Source: Comamonadaceae bacterium UBA4962 (GTDB taxonomy: Bacteria; Pseudomonadota; Gammaproteobacteria; Burkholderiales; Burkholderiaceae_C). Taken from it: 64,000 nucleotides of DNA. The translations under genes were made by a program, and so were the position numbers. The notes below the pieces were generated by a model that saw only the letters and a program-made list of their open reading frames with translations, did no database searches and was not told where the DNA came from. Positions within the stretch are counted from its first letter, which is position 1; every line of letters starts with the position of its first letter. The stretch lies in assembly GCA_002397315.1 (NCBI GenBank), contig DHAE01000008.1:211941-275940 (forward strand), read 5' to 3'. Of this stretch, positions 8,193-16,755 are shown one piece after another.

Positions 8193-8732
8193 TCAGAAAG
8201 AGCTGCCGGGTTGTTTCAAAAACTCCACTTCCTCGGCCGTGCTCTCGCGGCCCAGCACCGCATTGCGGTGGGGAAAGCGCCCGAACCGGTCCACGATCAC
8301 CTGGTGCTGCCGCGCATAGTCTAGGTTGTTGGCCTGCCCCAGCGCCGTGAACAGCCGCACCGATTCCGCCTGGATGGCCGCGGATTCGCTGTGCATGAAC
8401 GGCATGTAGAGGAACGCGCGCTGCTCGGGCGGCAGTCGCGCATCCTGCCCCTGGGCGATGGCTTCCTGCGCGAGCACCAGGGCCATGCCGTCCTGCGCGA
8501 ACGATTGCGCGCTGCCGCGCAGCAGGTTGCGCGAGAACTGGTCGAGCACGATCACTTCGGCCAGCCGCCCCGCGGCATCGGCGCGCCATTCCCACAACTC
8601 GCCCTGGGCCGCGCGCGCATGGCATGCGCTGAAGCGCGTGCGGATGGCATCGTCGAACGCGTCGTCCTTGCGGAACCATTGTTCGGGGGTGGACTGGCGG
8701 AACCAGAAATCGAGCACGTCGTGGGCGGTCAT
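8193..8732 (-). CDS. DUF924 family protein
   Basis: A 179-residue cytoplasmic protein of DUF924 (TPR-like alpha-helical family of unknown biochemical role). Family hallmarks are VLDFWFRQSTPEQWFRKDDAFD at the N-terminus, VIVLDQFSRNLLRGSAQSFAQD in the middle, and FLYMPFMHSES followed by FGRFPHRNAVLGRESTAEEVEFL at the end. The start at 8732 is taken because it gives the family's N-terminus; an upstream in-frame extension of 12 residues lacks similarity. It lies upstream of the SOS-box gene on the same strand, separated by 72 bases, and probably belongs to a different transcript. No function can be assigned. Confidence 0.85.
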   Translation of the reverse strand: MTAHDVLDFWFRQSTPEQWFRKDDAFDDAIRTRFSACHARAAQGELWEWRADAAGRLAEVIVLDQFSRNLLRGSAQSFAQDGMALVLAQEAIAQGQDARLPPEQRAFLYMPFMHSESAAIQAESVRLFTALGQANNLDYARQHQVIVDRFGRFPHRNAVLGRESTAEEVEFLKQPGSSF

Positions 8733-8764
8733 GGCGGGCAGTATCCGGCAGCGCGCGCATGCGC

Positions 8765-8802
8765 GCAAAAAAAGGCCCTGGCCGCGCGGGCGCGGTGCAG
8801 GG
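8765..8802 (-). terminator. Rho-independent terminator after the OmpA-domain gene
   Basis: Read on the minus strand, the arms GGCCCTG and CAGGGCC (8796-8802 and 8772-8778) enclose a GC-rich loop and are followed by seven T residues (8771-8765). It sits 35 bases past the stop of the OmpA-domain lipoprotein, so it ends the two-gene DUF4398 operon. Confidence 0.85.
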
Positions 8803-8836
8803 CCACCAGAGAGAGACGGATGCGGGGGGCCGGCGG

Positions 8837-9727
8837 TCAGCGGCCGCGCAGATTGCCCTTGTCGTCGGCGATCACGATTTCCACGCGGCGGTTCATCGCG
8901 CGGCCTTCGGGCGATGCGTTGTCGGCCACCGGATACGTCTTGCCGTAGCCGCGCGCGGTGATGCGGTCGGGCGCCACACCGCGCTGCACCAGCGCGTTCT
9001 GCACGGCCTGGGCGCGGCGTTCCGACAGCTCCTGGTTGTAGGCGTCGCCGCCGACGCTGTCGGTATGGCCTTCGATGATCAGCTTGCGGTCGGGGAACTG
9101 GCGCAGGAAGTTCGCCAGCTTGTCGAGGCGCGGAGCGGCCTGTGCCGAGAGTTCGGCCTTGTTGAAGGCGAACAGCACGTCGCCCAGCGTCACCAGCAGG
9201 CCGCGTTCGGTCTGTTGGGCTTCGATGTCGCGCAACTGGGCTTCCAGGGCACGCACGCGGGCGGCGTTGTCGGCGGCGCGCTGCTCGGCGCTCGCGGCCT
9301 GCAGTTGGGCCTGCTGGGCGCTGCGGGCATTGGCCTCGGCCTGCATGCGGGCGCGGTCGGCTTCGCTCATCAGGCGGATGCGCTCGGCCTCGGTGCCGGC
9401 CTTCTTGATGTCGGCGTCGAGCACGCGGGCACGGGCCGTGTTGGCGGCGATGTCGGCACGCTGCGTGGCCAGGTAGGCCAGGTGGTTGGCTTCGGCGGCG
9501 TCGTGGTCCTCGCTCCAGGCGCGGTCGGCGCGGGCCAGGGTGTCGGTGGCGGCCTTCAGCTCCAGCGGGGCGTTCTGCACCACGGCCGGATCACGGGCGG
9601 TGCGGTCGACGGCCGAGCGCGCGGTTTCGACGGCATCGAGCGGTGCGCGCGTGGCGCAGGCGGCCATCAGGCCGGCGGCGACGAGGGCGGTGGCAAGGGT
9701 GGTGGTGCGGCGGAGGATGTGGCGCAT
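8837..9727 (-). CDS. OmpA-family lipoprotein with DUF4398 domain
   Basis: A 296-residue envelope protein. The lipobox LMAAC near residue 24 predicts lipid attachment. DUF4398 follows (RSAVDRTARDPAVVQNAPLEL and an Ala/Gln/Arg-rich coiled coil, about residues 35-180), and then an OmpA-like peptidoglycan-binding domain (LGDVLFAFNKAELS, GHTDSVGGDAYNQELSERRA, ITARGYGKTYPVADNASPEG, NRRVEIVI). The conserved Asp and Arg of the diaminopimelate-binding site are present (GHTDS; NRRVE). It should tether the outer membrane to the cell wall. It is preceded by a shorter DUF4398 lipoprotein gene 48 bases upstream, likely in the same operon, and is followed by a strong terminator. Confidence 0.9.
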   Translation of the reverse strand: MRHILRRTTTLATALVAAGLMAACATRAPLDAVETARSAVDRTARDPAVVQNAPLELKAATDTLARADRAWSEDHDAAEANHLAYLATQRADIAANTARARVLDADIKKAGTEAERIRLMSEADRARMQAEANARSAQQAQLQAASAEQRAADNAARVRALEAQLRDIEAQQTERGLLVTLGDVLFAFNKAELSAQAAPRLDKLANFLRQFPDRKLIIEGHTDSVGGDAYNQELSERRAQAVQNALVQRGVAPDRITARGYGKTYPVADNASPEGRAMNRRVEIVIADDKGNLRGR

Positions 9728-9775
9728 GGTGTGGTTCTCCCTGTCGGGTGGTCGTTCGTTCGGTCGGTCCGGGGC

Positions 9776-10294
9776 TCAGCGGGCGGGAGCGGGGTTGGAC
9801 GGAACCGGCATGCCGGGCACGGCGCCGGGGGCCGTGGCGGGGCGGGGCGCCATTGCGGGAGCGGGCATGGGCGCCGGCATCGGTGCGGGCACGGCGGCAG
9901 CGCCCGGTACCACGGCGGGCGCCGGGTCGCGGCGGGTGATTTCGGTCTGCAGCGACTGGATGCTGGTGCGCACCTGCTGCAGCGTGGCGGCGTTGTTCGC
10001 GGCCTCGGCCTTGGTCTCGGCGACGCGGGCGTCGGCTTCGGCCTCGGCGGCGTAGCGGCGGGCCAGTTCGTATTCCTTGTCGGTCATCGCCTTCTCGGCG
10101 GCCACCAGCTTCTCACGGGCGCGCTGCAGTTCCACGGGCGCATTCGCGGCCACCTGGGGCTCGCCGGCCACGCGGTTGACGGTGGTGCGCGTCACGGCCA
10201 TCTGGTCGACCGGGGGCGGCGTGGACGAACAGGCCGCAAGCGCTCCCAGAGCCAGAACGGCCGTGGCGGTGCGGAGAAGGGTGGCAGTCTGCAT
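9776..10294 (-). CDS. DUF4398 lipoprotein
   Basis: A 172-residue lipoprotein: signal peptide with lipobox LGALAAC, then DUF4398 (VNRVAGEPQVAANAPVELQRARE and an Ala/Glu-rich helix with KEYELARRYAAEAEADARVAET), then a Pro/Ala/Met-rich tail with repeated PMPAP units. The start at 10294 has AAGGAG eight bases upstream. Its DUF4398 region resembles that of the downstream OmpA-domain protein, suggesting that the two arose by duplication or bind each other through their helices. The function is unknown beyond envelope location. It heads the two-gene operon that ends at the terminator at 8765-8802. Confidence 0.84.
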   Translation of the reverse strand: MQTATLLRTATAVLALGALAACSSTPPPVDQMAVTRTTVNRVAGEPQVAANAPVELQRAREKLVAAEKAMTDKEYELARRYAAEAEADARVAETKAEAANNAATLQQVRTSIQSLQTEITRRDPAPAVVPGAAAVPAPMPAPMPAPAMAPRPATAPGAVPGMPVPSNPAPAR

Positions 10295-10442
10295 GGCGGG
10301 AACTCCTTTGAATGGAACGGCTACCGCACGCTGCGAGCGCGGCGGTGAGGTAAGCAAGGTCTCCGATTGTTCTCAACTGTTCCCTGCTGCCGCGTAGGCC
10401 CAGCGCAGCAGGCGCCGTGGGCGGTTTCTTACGGTTGCCCAT

Positions 10443-10478
10443 GAAAAAAGCCCGGCGGCCGCAAGGCCCCCGGGCTTC
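10443..10478 (-). terminator. Rho-independent terminator after gapA
   Basis: On the minus strand AAGCCCGG and CCGGGCTT pair (10470-10477 with 10448-10455), with a second inner stem GGCC-GCAA-GGCC, followed by a T run (complement of 10449-10444). It lies 43 bases past the gapA stop. Confidence 0.85.
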
Positions 10479-10521
10479 GATGACCCGGACCACCTCGCGG
10501 CGGCCCGGCGTGGACGGCGGA

Positions 10522-11523
10522 TTACTTGCCCGCGACCACGCGCACCATTTCCAGGCACTTGTTGGAGTAGCCCCATTCGTTGTCGTACCAGGAGACGACC
10601 TTCACGAAGGTGCCGTCCAGCGCGATGCCGGCATCGGCGTCGAAGATCGAGGTGCGGGCGTCGCCGCGGAAGTCGGTGGCCACCACCTTGTCTTCCGTGT
10701 AGCCCAGCACGCCCTTCAGGGCGCCTTCGGACTGGGCCTTCATCTCGGCCTTGATCTCTTCGTACGTGGCGGCCTTCTCCAGCTCCACCGTCAGGTCCAC
10801 CACCGACACGTCGGAGGTGGGCACGCGGAAGGACATGCCGGTCAGCTTCTTGTTCAGCGCGGGAATCACCACGCCCACGGCCTTGGCGGCGCCGGTGGAG
10901 GAGGGGATGATGTTCTCCAGGATGCCGCGGCCGCCGCGCCAGTCCTTGTTGGAGGGGCCGTCCACCGTCTTCTGCGTGGCCGTGGCGGCGTGCACCGTGG
11001 TCATCAGGCCGCGCTTGATGCCCCACTTGTCGTTGAGCACCTTGGCCACGGGGGCCAGGCAGTTGGTGGTGCACGAGGCGTTGGAGACGATGGCCTGGCC
11101 GGCGTACGTGTCGTGGTTCACGCCGTAGACGAACATCGGGGTGTCGTCCTTCGACGGCGCTGACAACACGACCTTCTTCGCGCCCGCGTCCAGGTGCTTC
11201 TGGGCCGTCGTCTTGTCGAGGAACAGGCCCGTGGACTCGATCACCACCTCGGCGCCGATCTCGCCCCACTTCAGGGCCGCCGGATCGCGTTCCTGCGTGA
11301 GGCGGATCTTCTTGCCGTTCACCACCAGCGTGTTGCCCTCGACGGACACGGTGCCCTCGAAGCGGCCGTGCACCGAGTCGTACTGCAGCATGTAGGCCAG
11401 GTAGTCGGGCTCCAGCAGGTCGTTGATGCCCACGACTTCGATGTCGCTGAAGTTCTGCACGGCCGAGCGCAGTACGTTGCGGCCGATGCGGCCGAAGCCG
11501 TTGATGCCGATCTTGATGGTCAT
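10522..11523 (-). CDS. gapA: Type I glyceraldehyde-3-phosphate dehydrogenase
   Basis: A 333-residue NAD-dependent GAPDH, interconverting glyceraldehyde 3-phosphate and 1,3-bisphosphoglycerate in glycolysis/gluconeogenesis. The Rossmann motif INGFGRIGR (8-15) and Asp35 in GINDL favour NAD over NADP. The catalytic Cys151 lies in SNASCTTNC and the activating His178 in TTVHAAT. The C-terminus WYDNEWGYSNKC is standard, and length is normal. It lies 86 bases downstream of tkt on the same strand, a common pairing in this family, and has its own terminator. The start at 11523 gives the usual MTIKIGINGFGR end with GGAGAG upstream. Confidence 0.97.
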   Translation of the reverse strand: MTIKIGINGFGRIGRNVLRSAVQNFSDIEVVGINDLLEPDYLAYMLQYDSVHGRFEGTVSVEGNTLVVNGKKIRLTQERDPAALKWGEIGAEVVIESTGLFLDKTTAQKHLDAGAKKVVLSAPSKDDTPMFVYGVNHDTYAGQAIVSNASCTTNCLAPVAKVLNDKWGIKRGLMTTVHAATATQKTVDGPSNKDWRGGRGILENIIPSSTGAAKAVGVVIPALNKKLTGMSFRVPTSDVSVVDLTVELEKAATYEEIKAEMKAQSEGALKGVLGYTEDKVVATDFRGDARTSIFDADAGIALDGTFVKVVSWYDNEWGYSNKCLEMVRVVAGK

Positions 11524-11609
11524 GGTTTGTCTCTCCAAGGTTGCAAAGTCGAAAACGGGGGACTGCCACGCCACGCCCGCTGCGTGCAGGCGCGGCGGGC
11601 GGAAAGGTG

Positions 11610-13715
11610 TCAGTGGGCCGTCTTGGCGGCGGGCTGCTTCTTCAGCCGCGCAGCGCCGATCGCCACCATCACGGAATCGGCCACGTTCTCCGGCGTGAAT
11701 CCGAAGTGCTTGAACAGCACCGGGGCCGGGGCCGATTCGCCGAAGGTGTCGATGCCGACCACGGCGGCGCAGCCGTACTTCCACCAGCCGTCGGTCACGC
11801 CCATTTCCACGGCGATGCGCGGCACGCCGGCCGGCAGCACGCTGGTCTTGTACTTCGTGTCTTCGCGGTCGAAGGTGGTGGTGCTGGGCATGGAGACCAC
11901 GCGCACGGCGATCTTCTTCTCGGCCAGCAGCTTCTGCGCGGCCAGGGCCAGCTGCACTTCGGAGCCGGTGGCGATGATGACGGCCTGGGCCTTCTTCTTG
12001 ATGCCCGCGTCGGCCGGCTCGGAGAGCACGTAGGCGCCGCGCGAGATGTCGCCCAGGTCGCGCTTGGGCGCATAGGCGAGGTTCTGGCGCGACAGCAGCA
12101 GGGCGGTGGGCCGGTTGCGGTTGGACAGGGCCACGCTCCAGGCCACGGCGGTCTCGGCCGTATCGGCGGGGCGCCAGACGTCCAGGCCCGGGATCAGGCG
12201 CAGGCTGGCGGCATGCTCGATCGACTGGTGGGTGGGGCCGTCCTCGCCCAGGCCGATGGAGTCGTGCGTGAACACGTGCACCACGCGCAGCTTCATGAGC
12301 GCGGCCATGCGGATGGCGTTGCGGCTGTAGTCGCTGAACGTGAGGAAGGTGCCGCCGTAGGGGATGAAGCCGCCGTGCAGCGCGATGCCGTTCATGATCG
12401 CGGCCATGCCGAACTCGCGCACGCCGTAGTTGATGTGGCGGCCGCCCAGCTTGGCGGTCTCCGCGCCGCCGGTGTTGACTTCCACCTGCACCACGTCGCC
12501 GTGCTCGTCGAAGCGCAGCGCGGGCGTGCTCTTGGTGTTGGTGAGGTTGGAGCCGGTCAGGTCGGCGCTGCCGCCGAGCAGTTCGGGCAGGGCGGCCGTG
12601 AAGGATTCCAGCGCGAGCTGGCTGGCCTTGCGGCTGGCCACGGTCTCGGCCTTGGTGTGGGCGTTCACTACGGTGTCCACCGCGGTCTGGGCGAAGTGCT
12701 TGGGCAGGTCGCCCGCCATCCGGCGCAGGAACTCGGCGGCCAGCTCGGGGTATGCGGCGGCGTAGGCGTCGAAGCGCTGCTGCCAGTCGGACTCGGCCTG
12801 TGCGCCGGCGTCCTTGGCGTTCCAGTCGGCATACACCTCGGCCGGGATCTCGAAGGGCACGTGGCTCCAGCCGATCGCGTTGCGCGTCAGGGTGATCTCG
12901 TCGGCGCCCAGCGGTTCGCCGTGGGCCTTGGAGGTGCCGGCGCGGTTGGGCGAGCCCTTGCCGATGGCGGTCTTGCAGACGATCAGCGTGGGCTTGTCGG
13001 TGCTGGTCTTGGCGCTCTGCACCGCGGCGGCCACGGCCTCCACGTCATGGCCATCGACCGGGCCGATCACGTTCCAGCCGCTGGCGCGGAAGCGGCCCGG
13101 CGTGTCGTCCAGGAACCAGGGCGCGACCTGGCCGTCGATCGAGATGCCGTTGTCGTCGTAGAGCGCGATCAGCTTGCCCAGCTTCCAGGCGCCGGCCAGC
13201 GAGATCGCTTCCTGGCTGATGCCTTCCATCAGGCAGCCGTCGCCGAGGAACACGTAGGTGTGGTGGTCCACGATGGTGTGGTCCACGTCGCCGTTCTTGC
13301 GGTTGAACTCGCGGGCCAGCAGCTTCTCGGCCAGCGCGAAGCCCACGGCGTTGGTGATGCCCTGGCCGAGCGGGCCGGTGGTCGTTTCCACGCCGGGGGT
13401 GATGCCGTATTCGGGGTGGCCGGCCGTCTTGCTGTGCAGCTGGCGGAAGTTCTTCAGCTCTTCGATCGGCAGGTCGTAGCCCGTGAGGTGCAGCAGCGCG
13501 TACAGCAGCATGGAGCCGTGGCCGTTGGAGAGCACGAAGCGGTCGCGGTCGGCCCACTGCGGGTTGGCGGGGTTGTGGCGCAGGTGGCGGGACCACAGCG
13601 CGACGGCCATGTCGGCCATGCCCATCGGGGCGCCGGGATGGCCGGAATTGGCCTGTTGAACTGCATCCATTGCGAGTGCGCGGATCGCATTCGCCATCTG
13701 TTGAGAATTGGCCAT
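11610..13715 (-). CDS. tkt: Transketolase
   Basis: A 701-residue thiamine diphosphate enzyme that moves two-carbon units between sugar phosphates in the pentose phosphate pathway. The N-terminal pyrophosphate domain shows SGHPGAPMGMADMA, the ThDP motif GDGCLMEGISQEA and the following NDNGIS-type residues (DDNGISID). The central domain has GGSADLTGSNLT, and FLTFSDYSRNAIRMAALM and THDSIGLGEDGPTHQ contain substrate-binding His residues. The C-terminus carries ATGSEVQLAL. The length matches the family (about 660-700). It is directly upstream of gapA, so the two can be co-transcribed. The divergent speD gene begins 106 bases away. Confidence 0.97.
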   Translation of the reverse strand: MANSQQMANAIRALAMDAVQQANSGHPGAPMGMADMAVALWSRHLRHNPANPQWADRDRFVLSNGHGSMLLYALLHLTGYDLPIEELKNFRQLHSKTAGHPEYGITPGVETTTGPLGQGITNAVGFALAEKLLAREFNRKNGDVDHTIVDHHTYVFLGDGCLMEGISQEAISLAGAWKLGKLIALYDDNGISIDGQVAPWFLDDTPGRFRASGWNVIGPVDGHDVEAVAAAVQSAKTSTDKPTLIVCKTAIGKGSPNRAGTSKAHGEPLGADEITLTRNAIGWSHVPFEIPAEVYADWNAKDAGAQAESDWQQRFDAYAAAYPELAAEFLRRMAGDLPKHFAQTAVDTVVNAHTKAETVASRKASQLALESFTAALPELLGGSADLTGSNLTNTKSTPALRFDEHGDVVQVEVNTGGAETAKLGGRHINYGVREFGMAAIMNGIALHGGFIPYGGTFLTFSDYSRNAIRMAALMKLRVVHVFTHDSIGLGEDGPTHQSIEHAASLRLIPGLDVWRPADTAETAVAWSVALSNRNRPTALLLSRQNLAYAPKRDLGDISRGAYVLSEPADAGIKKKAQAVIIATGSEVQLALAAQKLLAEKKIAVRVVSMPSTTTFDREDTKYKTSVLPAGVPRIAVEMGVTDGWWKYGCAAVVGIDTFGESAPAPVLFKHFGFTPENVADSVMVAIGAARLKKQPAAKTAH

Positions 13716-13821
13716 CAGGGGCGGCTCCGGAAGGGGCTGGGAGGGGGAAAACCGCGCATTTTACCGGGCCACCCCCGGCCTTGCCCACGGTATGCCCGTG
13801 CCCTGCACTACAGTGCGGGCC

Positions 13822-14256
13822 ATGCAAGGCCTGCACCTCACCGCCGATCTCCACGGTTGCCGCTGCGCGCCGCACTGGCTGCTCGATGCCGACGCGCTCG
13901 GCGAGGCCTGCCTGGACGCCGTGCGGGCGTCCGGCCTGCAGGCCGTCGGCCGGCTGTTCCACACCTTTCCCGCCACGCGGCACGGGCCCGGTGGCGTCAC
14001 CGCCACGGTACTGCTGGCGGAATCGCACCTGTGCCTGCACACCTGGCCGGAGCGCCAGGCGGTCACGCTCGACGTGTACGTTTGCAACTTCGGCGGCGAC
14101 CATTCCGCGCGGGCCCATGCCCTGATGGACGCGCTGCTGGCACTCTTCGATCCGGCCGGCGTGCAGCGGCATGCGCTGCGGCGCGGAGAGCCCGCCGCTT
14201 CTGATGATGGCGGCCACGATGCCCCGGCACTGCCCGACGAACCGGTTCCCGCATGA
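13822..14256 (+). CDS. speD: S-adenosylmethionine decarboxylase proenzyme (class 1B)
   Basis: A 144-residue pyruvoyl-dependent AdoMet decarboxylase, which makes decarboxylated AdoMet, the aminopropyl donor for spermidine. Self-cleavage occurs between Glu67 and Ser68 in ESHLCLHTWPE, Ser68 becoming the pyruvoyl group; His69 and the following HTWPE are conserved, as is the downstream Cys in DVYVCNFGGD. The tail after residue 125 is low-complexity and may be dispensable. The start at 13822 gives the normal N-terminus GLHLTADLHGC. The stop overlaps by proximity with the next gene (ATG two bases after the TGA), so translation is coupled. No speE is visible nearby. Confidence 0.92.
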   Translation: MQGLHLTADLHGCRCAPHWLLDADALGEACLDAVRASGLQAVGRLFHTFPATRHGPGGVTATVLLAESHLCLHTWPERQAVTLDVYVCNFGGDHSARAHALMDALLALFDPAGVQRHALRRGEPAASDDGGHDAPALPDEPVPA

Positions 14257-14257
14257 C

Positions 14258-15058
14258 ATGACGACTTCTCCCGCGAACACCTCCTCCGCTCCGTCCCGTG
14301 CCGCCCCGGGCATGCAGCCCCCGGCCATGCTGCTGGCCGCCGGCCGGGGCGAGCGCATGCGCCCGCTCACCGATGCCACGCCGAAGCCGCTGCTGGCCGT
14401 GCAGGGGCGCCCGCTGCTGCAGTGGCACCTGCAGGCCCTGGCCACGGCCGGCGTGCGCTCGGCCGTGGTCAACACCGCCTGGCTCGGCGAGCAGATCGGC
14501 GAGCGGTTCGGCGATCGGTTCACCATGGGCGACGGGGCTGCGCGCGATGGTGGGGCGCTGTCGATCGCATACTCCCACGAAGGCCGCGACTTCGGCGGCG
14601 CGCTGGAGACGGCGGGCGGCATCGCGCGCGCGCTGCCGCAGCTCGCCGACGTGTTCTGGCTGGCGGCCGGCGACGTGTTCGCGCCCGACTTCAAATTCGC
14701 GGCGGAAGACGCCGCGGCCTTCGCGGCCGGCGATGCGCTCGCCCACCTCTGGCTCGTGCCCAACCCGCCGCACCACCCGCGCGGCGATTTCGGCCTCTCG
14801 CCCGAGGGCCGCGCGCTCGATCTGCCGGCGCACGATCCCGGCCCGCGCCACACCTACAGCACGCTCGCGCTGCTGCGGGCGGAACTGTTCTCGGCGCCCT
14901 GGTGCGACATCCCCGCAGGCAACCCCGGCGGCGTGGCCGCGCCGCTCGCGCCGCTGCTGCGCCGGGCGATGGCCGAGGGGCGCGTCACGGCGTCGCTCTA
15001 CACCGGGCGGTGGACCGACGTGGGGACGCCGGAGCGGCTGGCGGCGTTGAACCGCTGA
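14258..15058 (+). CDS. murU: Nucleotidyltransferase, probably MurNAc-1-phosphate uridylyltransferase
   Basis: A 266-residue sugar-phosphate nucleotidyltransferase. The signature LLAAGRGERMRPLTDATPKP (about residues 26-45) binds the nucleotide, and WLAAGDVFAPDF has the metal-binding Asp of the LAGD-type motif. GDFGLSPEGRA and TYSTLALLRAELF match MurU, which makes UDP-MurNAc from MurNAc-1-P in the peptidoglycan recycling route that bypasses de novo synthesis. The partner kinase AmgK is usually encoded next to it; here the neighbours are speD and pepP instead. The N-terminal 20 residues are low-complexity; a later start at the first Met of PPAMLLAAGRG would also work. Confidence 0.78.
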   Translation: MTTSPANTSSAPSRAAPGMQPPAMLLAAGRGERMRPLTDATPKPLLAVQGRPLLQWHLQALATAGVRSAVVNTAWLGEQIGERFGDRFTMGDGAARDGGALSIAYSHEGRDFGGALETAGGIARALPQLADVFWLAAGDVFAPDFKFAAEDAAAFAAGDALAHLWLVPNPPHHPRGDFGLSPEGRALDLPAHDPGPRHTYSTLALLRAELFSAPWCDIPAGNPGGVAAPLAPLLRRAMAEGRVTASLYTGRWTDVGTPERLAALNR

Positions 15059-15238
15059 AGACCGCGTGCCGCGCGGAGTGCCAGAAGAGGCGGCTGGGCA
15101 TGCTCTGTGCATGGCCCCGCCGCAGTCGGGGCGGCCGCGTCGGTGGTAGAACCTGACCTGTGTGAAGGCCATGCGGGGCGCTGCCCCGGATCCGCCGGCA
15201 TTTCCCGATCCGCATTCCAGAACCAGGCAGACCGAACG

Positions 15239-16630
15239 ATGACCGCCCTTTCCTCCCCCTACGCCCGCCGCCGCGCCCACCTCGCCTCCCTGCTGGGCGA
15301 GGGCGGCATCGCCATCGTGCCCACGGCGCCCGAGCGCCTGCGCAACCGGGACACCGATTACCTCTACCGGCACGACAGCTACTTCCACTACCTCACCGGC
15401 TTCACCGAGCCGCAGGCCTGGCTGGTGCTGACGTCCGAGGGGCAGGCCACGCTCTTCTGCCAGCCAAAGGACCTGGAGCGCGAAATCTGGGACGGCTACC
15501 GCCTGGGCCCCGACGCCGCCGTGGAGGCGCTGGGCGTGGATGCGGCCCATCCGGTCACGCAGCTGGAGGTGCTGCTGCCGCGGCTGCTGGAGAACCGCGA
15601 GCGGGTGTGGTTCCCGTTCGCCACGCACGAGGGCCTGGCCGCGCGCGTGGAGGGCTGGCTGCAGAAGGTGCGGGCCCGCGTGCGCTTCGGCGCGCTGTGC
15701 CCGGCGCAGCAGGGCGACCTCTGCACGCTGCTCGACGAGATGCGGCTCGTGAAGGATGCGCACGAGCAGGACGTGATGCGCCGGGCCGCCCGCATCAGCG
15801 CCGGTGCCCACATCCGCGCCATGCAGTGCAGCGCGCGCATGCTGCGTGCCGGCGAGGATGTGCGCGAATACCACCTCGACGCCGAGCTGCTGCACGAATT
15901 CCGCCGCCACGGCTCGCAGGCGGTGGCGTACAACTCCATCGTCGCGGCCGGCGCCAATGCCTGCGTGCTGCACTACCGCGCCGACGCCGCGCCGTTGCGT
16001 GCGGGCGAGCTGGTGCTGATCGACGCGGGCTGCGAACTCGACGGCTATGCCAGCGACATCACGCGCACCTTCCCGGCCGATGGCCGCTTCACGGGGCCGC
16101 AGCGCGATGTGTACGACCTGGTGCTCGCGAGCCAGCATGCGGCCGTGGCCGCCACCAAGGCGGGCGCGCGCTTCAACGACCCGCACGATGCCACCGTGGC
16201 CGTGCTCTCGCAGGGCCTGCTGGACCTGGGGCTGCTCGACAAGTCGAAATACGGCTCCGCGCAGGACGTGATCGAGCAGCGTGCGTATTTCCCGTTCTAC
16301 ATGCACCGCACCGGCCACTGGCTGGGCATGGACGTGCACGACTGCGGCAGCTACGTGGAGCCGTCGGAAGTGGGCGGGGAGAGCGAGCGCCGCGACCCGC
16401 TCTCGGGCGAAACCATCACCCACCGCCCCAGCCGCATCCTGCGCCCCGGCATGGTGCTCACAATCGAGCCGGGCCTCTACATCCGTCCGGCGCCCGGCGT
16501 GCCGGAGGCGTTCCACCACATCGGCATCCGCATCGAGGACGACGCGATCGTCACCGAAGGCGGCTGCGAGCTGATCACGCGCGACGTGCCGGTGGAGGCG
16601 GACGAGATCGAGGCGCTGATGCGCGGCTGA
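15239..16630 (+). CDS. pepP: Xaa-Pro aminopeptidase P
   Basis: A 463-residue metallopeptidase (M24B) removing N-terminal residues that precede proline. The N-terminal creatinase-like domain includes RNRDTDYLYRHDSYFHYLTG. The catalytic domain has the five metal ligands in IDAGCELDGYASDITRTF (two Asp), HRTGHWLGMDVHD (His), TIEPGLYI (Glu) and GIRIEDDAIV (Glu). Length and architecture match E. coli PepP. The start at 15239 is supported by the family N-terminus (RRAHLASLL). The enzyme is cytoplasmic. It lies 180 bases after murU; that gap holds no gene that I can see. In related bacteria pepP often neighbours ubiH, which is not the case here. Confidence 0.95.
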   Translation: MTALSSPYARRRAHLASLLGEGGIAIVPTAPERLRNRDTDYLYRHDSYFHYLTGFTEPQAWLVLTSEGQATLFCQPKDLEREIWDGYRLGPDAAVEALGVDAAHPVTQLEVLLPRLLENRERVWFPFATHEGLAARVEGWLQKVRARVRFGALCPAQQGDLCTLLDEMRLVKDAHEQDVMRRAARISAGAHIRAMQCSARMLRAGEDVREYHLDAELLHEFRRHGSQAVAYNSIVAAGANACVLHYRADAAPLRAGELVLIDAGCELDGYASDITRTFPADGRFTGPQRDVYDLVLASQHAAVAATKAGARFNDPHDATVAVLSQGLLDLGLLDKSKYGSAQDVIEQRAYFPFYMHRTGHWLGMDVHDCGSYVEPSEVGGESERRDPLSGETITHRPSRILRPGMVLTIEPGLYIRPAPGVPEAFHHIGIRIEDDAIVTEGGCELITRDVPVEADEIEALMRG

Positions 16631-16755
16631 GCGCTGCCCGGAGCCGGAGCGGAGCGGCCGACGGGGTCAGGTCCGCATGAAACCGCCATGTAACCGCATC
16701 CGTGCCAGAATTGAAACCGGATTACATCGAACGCATTCAACAAGGAGACCCACCC

